Positions 14,184-14,464 of a stretch of 14,464 bases of DNA are shown here, in pieces (the first letter of the stretch is position 1; every line of letters begins with the position of its first letter). Under the pieces are notes generated by a model that saw nothing but the letters and a program-made list of their open reading frames with translations, had not been told where the DNA came from and made no database searches. The translations under genes and the position numbers were made by a program. Source of the stretch: Sedimentisphaerales bacterium (GTDB lineage Bacteria > Planctomycetota > Phycisphaerae > Sedimentisphaerales > SG8-4); assembly GCA_016928975.1 (NCBI GenBank), contig JAFGJR010000225.1:1-14464 (forward strand), in the 5' to 3' direction.

Positions 14184-14464
14184 TTAGTTGTTGCCTTTGC
14201 TTATCACTCCAACGATGTCGGCACCGTGAAATCGCGTTCCATCGCCCAGTCTCCCGCTAACTGACAGTTCGGCCCGACCGATCTGCAATGTCCCCTGGAG
14301 ACCTGACATGTCGAACTTAACCATTAGGTCGCTGATGCCATCGCTGTCATAGTCGCCAATGGTGGTGGGCTGGCGTTCGGCTGAGACAGCATCATTGAGC
14401 TTGACAGCACTCACGTCGATGTCGCCAATGCTATGGCCCGCCGGAAGCTCAATATAGCACGTCA
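14184..14464 (-). CDS. 3' end of a secreted-protein gene with DLMVKFD-type C-terminal domain (partial)
   Basis: The reading frame is open to the right window edge, so the N-terminus lies outside; the gene ends with TAA at 14184-14186. The visible ~92 residues read IELPAGHSIGDIDVSAVKLND, then IGDYDSDGISDLMVKFD, then a beta-strand region ending DGTRFHGADIVGVISKG. This matches a C-terminal domain I recall from secreted proteins of Planctomycetota and other environmental bacteria. The DxDxDG stretch looks like a calcium-binding loop. GTG at 14414 is an internal codon, not the start. Its stop is 18 bases before the EF-G fragment, on the same strand. Function of the whole protein is unknown. Confidence 0.65.
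   Translation of the reverse strand, partial: TCYIELPAGHSIGDIDVSAVKLNDAVSAERQPTTIGDYDSDGISDLMVKFDMSGLQGTLQIGRAELSVSGRLGDGTRFHGADIVGVISKGNN

Noticed and set aside
1..14464. CRISPR array, tRNA, rRNA or riboswitch
   Set aside because: No regularly spaced repeats, cloverleaf pattern or recognisable RNA motif was seen on either strand by eye.

Overview
The window looks like a high-GC chromosomal segment of a Planctomycetota bacterium, probably Phycisphaerae-like. This is inferred from gene content: a large secreted CotH protein with lamin-tail and chitobiase-like domains, a secreted SGNH hydrolase, BlaI/M56 regulator-protease pairs with no beta-lactamase, and a secreted protein ending in a 'DxDxDGxxDLMVKFD' C-terminal domain. 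No rRNA, tRNA, CRISPR array, transposase or integrase was seen. No gene-free stretch exceeds 300 bases.

Left part (1-3894). A radical SAM/SPASM protein reads rightward behind a plausible sigma70-type promoter. It converges with an exported SGNH/GDSL hydrolase on the minus strand. That hydrolase gene is divergent from an aminoglycoside-phosphotransferase-fold kinase, whose perfect TATAAT box sits so close to its ATG that a leaderless mRNA is suggested.

Middle and right (3919-13494). Everything is on the minus strand. Reading leftward there are two BlaI-type repressor + M56 (BlaR1-type) metalloprotease cassettes in tandem, then the 1142-residue CotH protein. In both cassettes the blaI stop and the M56 start overlap as ATGA, which suggests translational coupling. 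Each cassette has its own promoter with a different palindromic operator: a 17-bp perfect palindrome filling the promoter spacer upstream of the first cassette (right), and two ACGAA-N4-TTCGT dyads around the promoter of the second (left). The two proteases share the M56 membrane/HEXXH core, but neither has a penicillin-binding sensor domain. One carries a long coiled coil built from 77-residue repeats, the other two secretin-like segments plus a terminal coiled coil. The likely logic is an envelope signal sensed by the extracytoplasmic region, then protease activation, BlaI cleavage and derepression. The signal and the regulon are unknown.

Right edge (13573-14464). There is a pair of strong inverted repeats, then a fragment holding only the C-terminal quarter of elongation factor G without a normal start, and the 3' end of a secreted-protein gene running off the window. 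The EF-G fragment is either a remnant of a duplicated gene or the sign of a rearrangement or assembly join. The most noteworthy content is the dual BlaI/M56 system with unusual sensor regions and the M56-secretin-like fusion.
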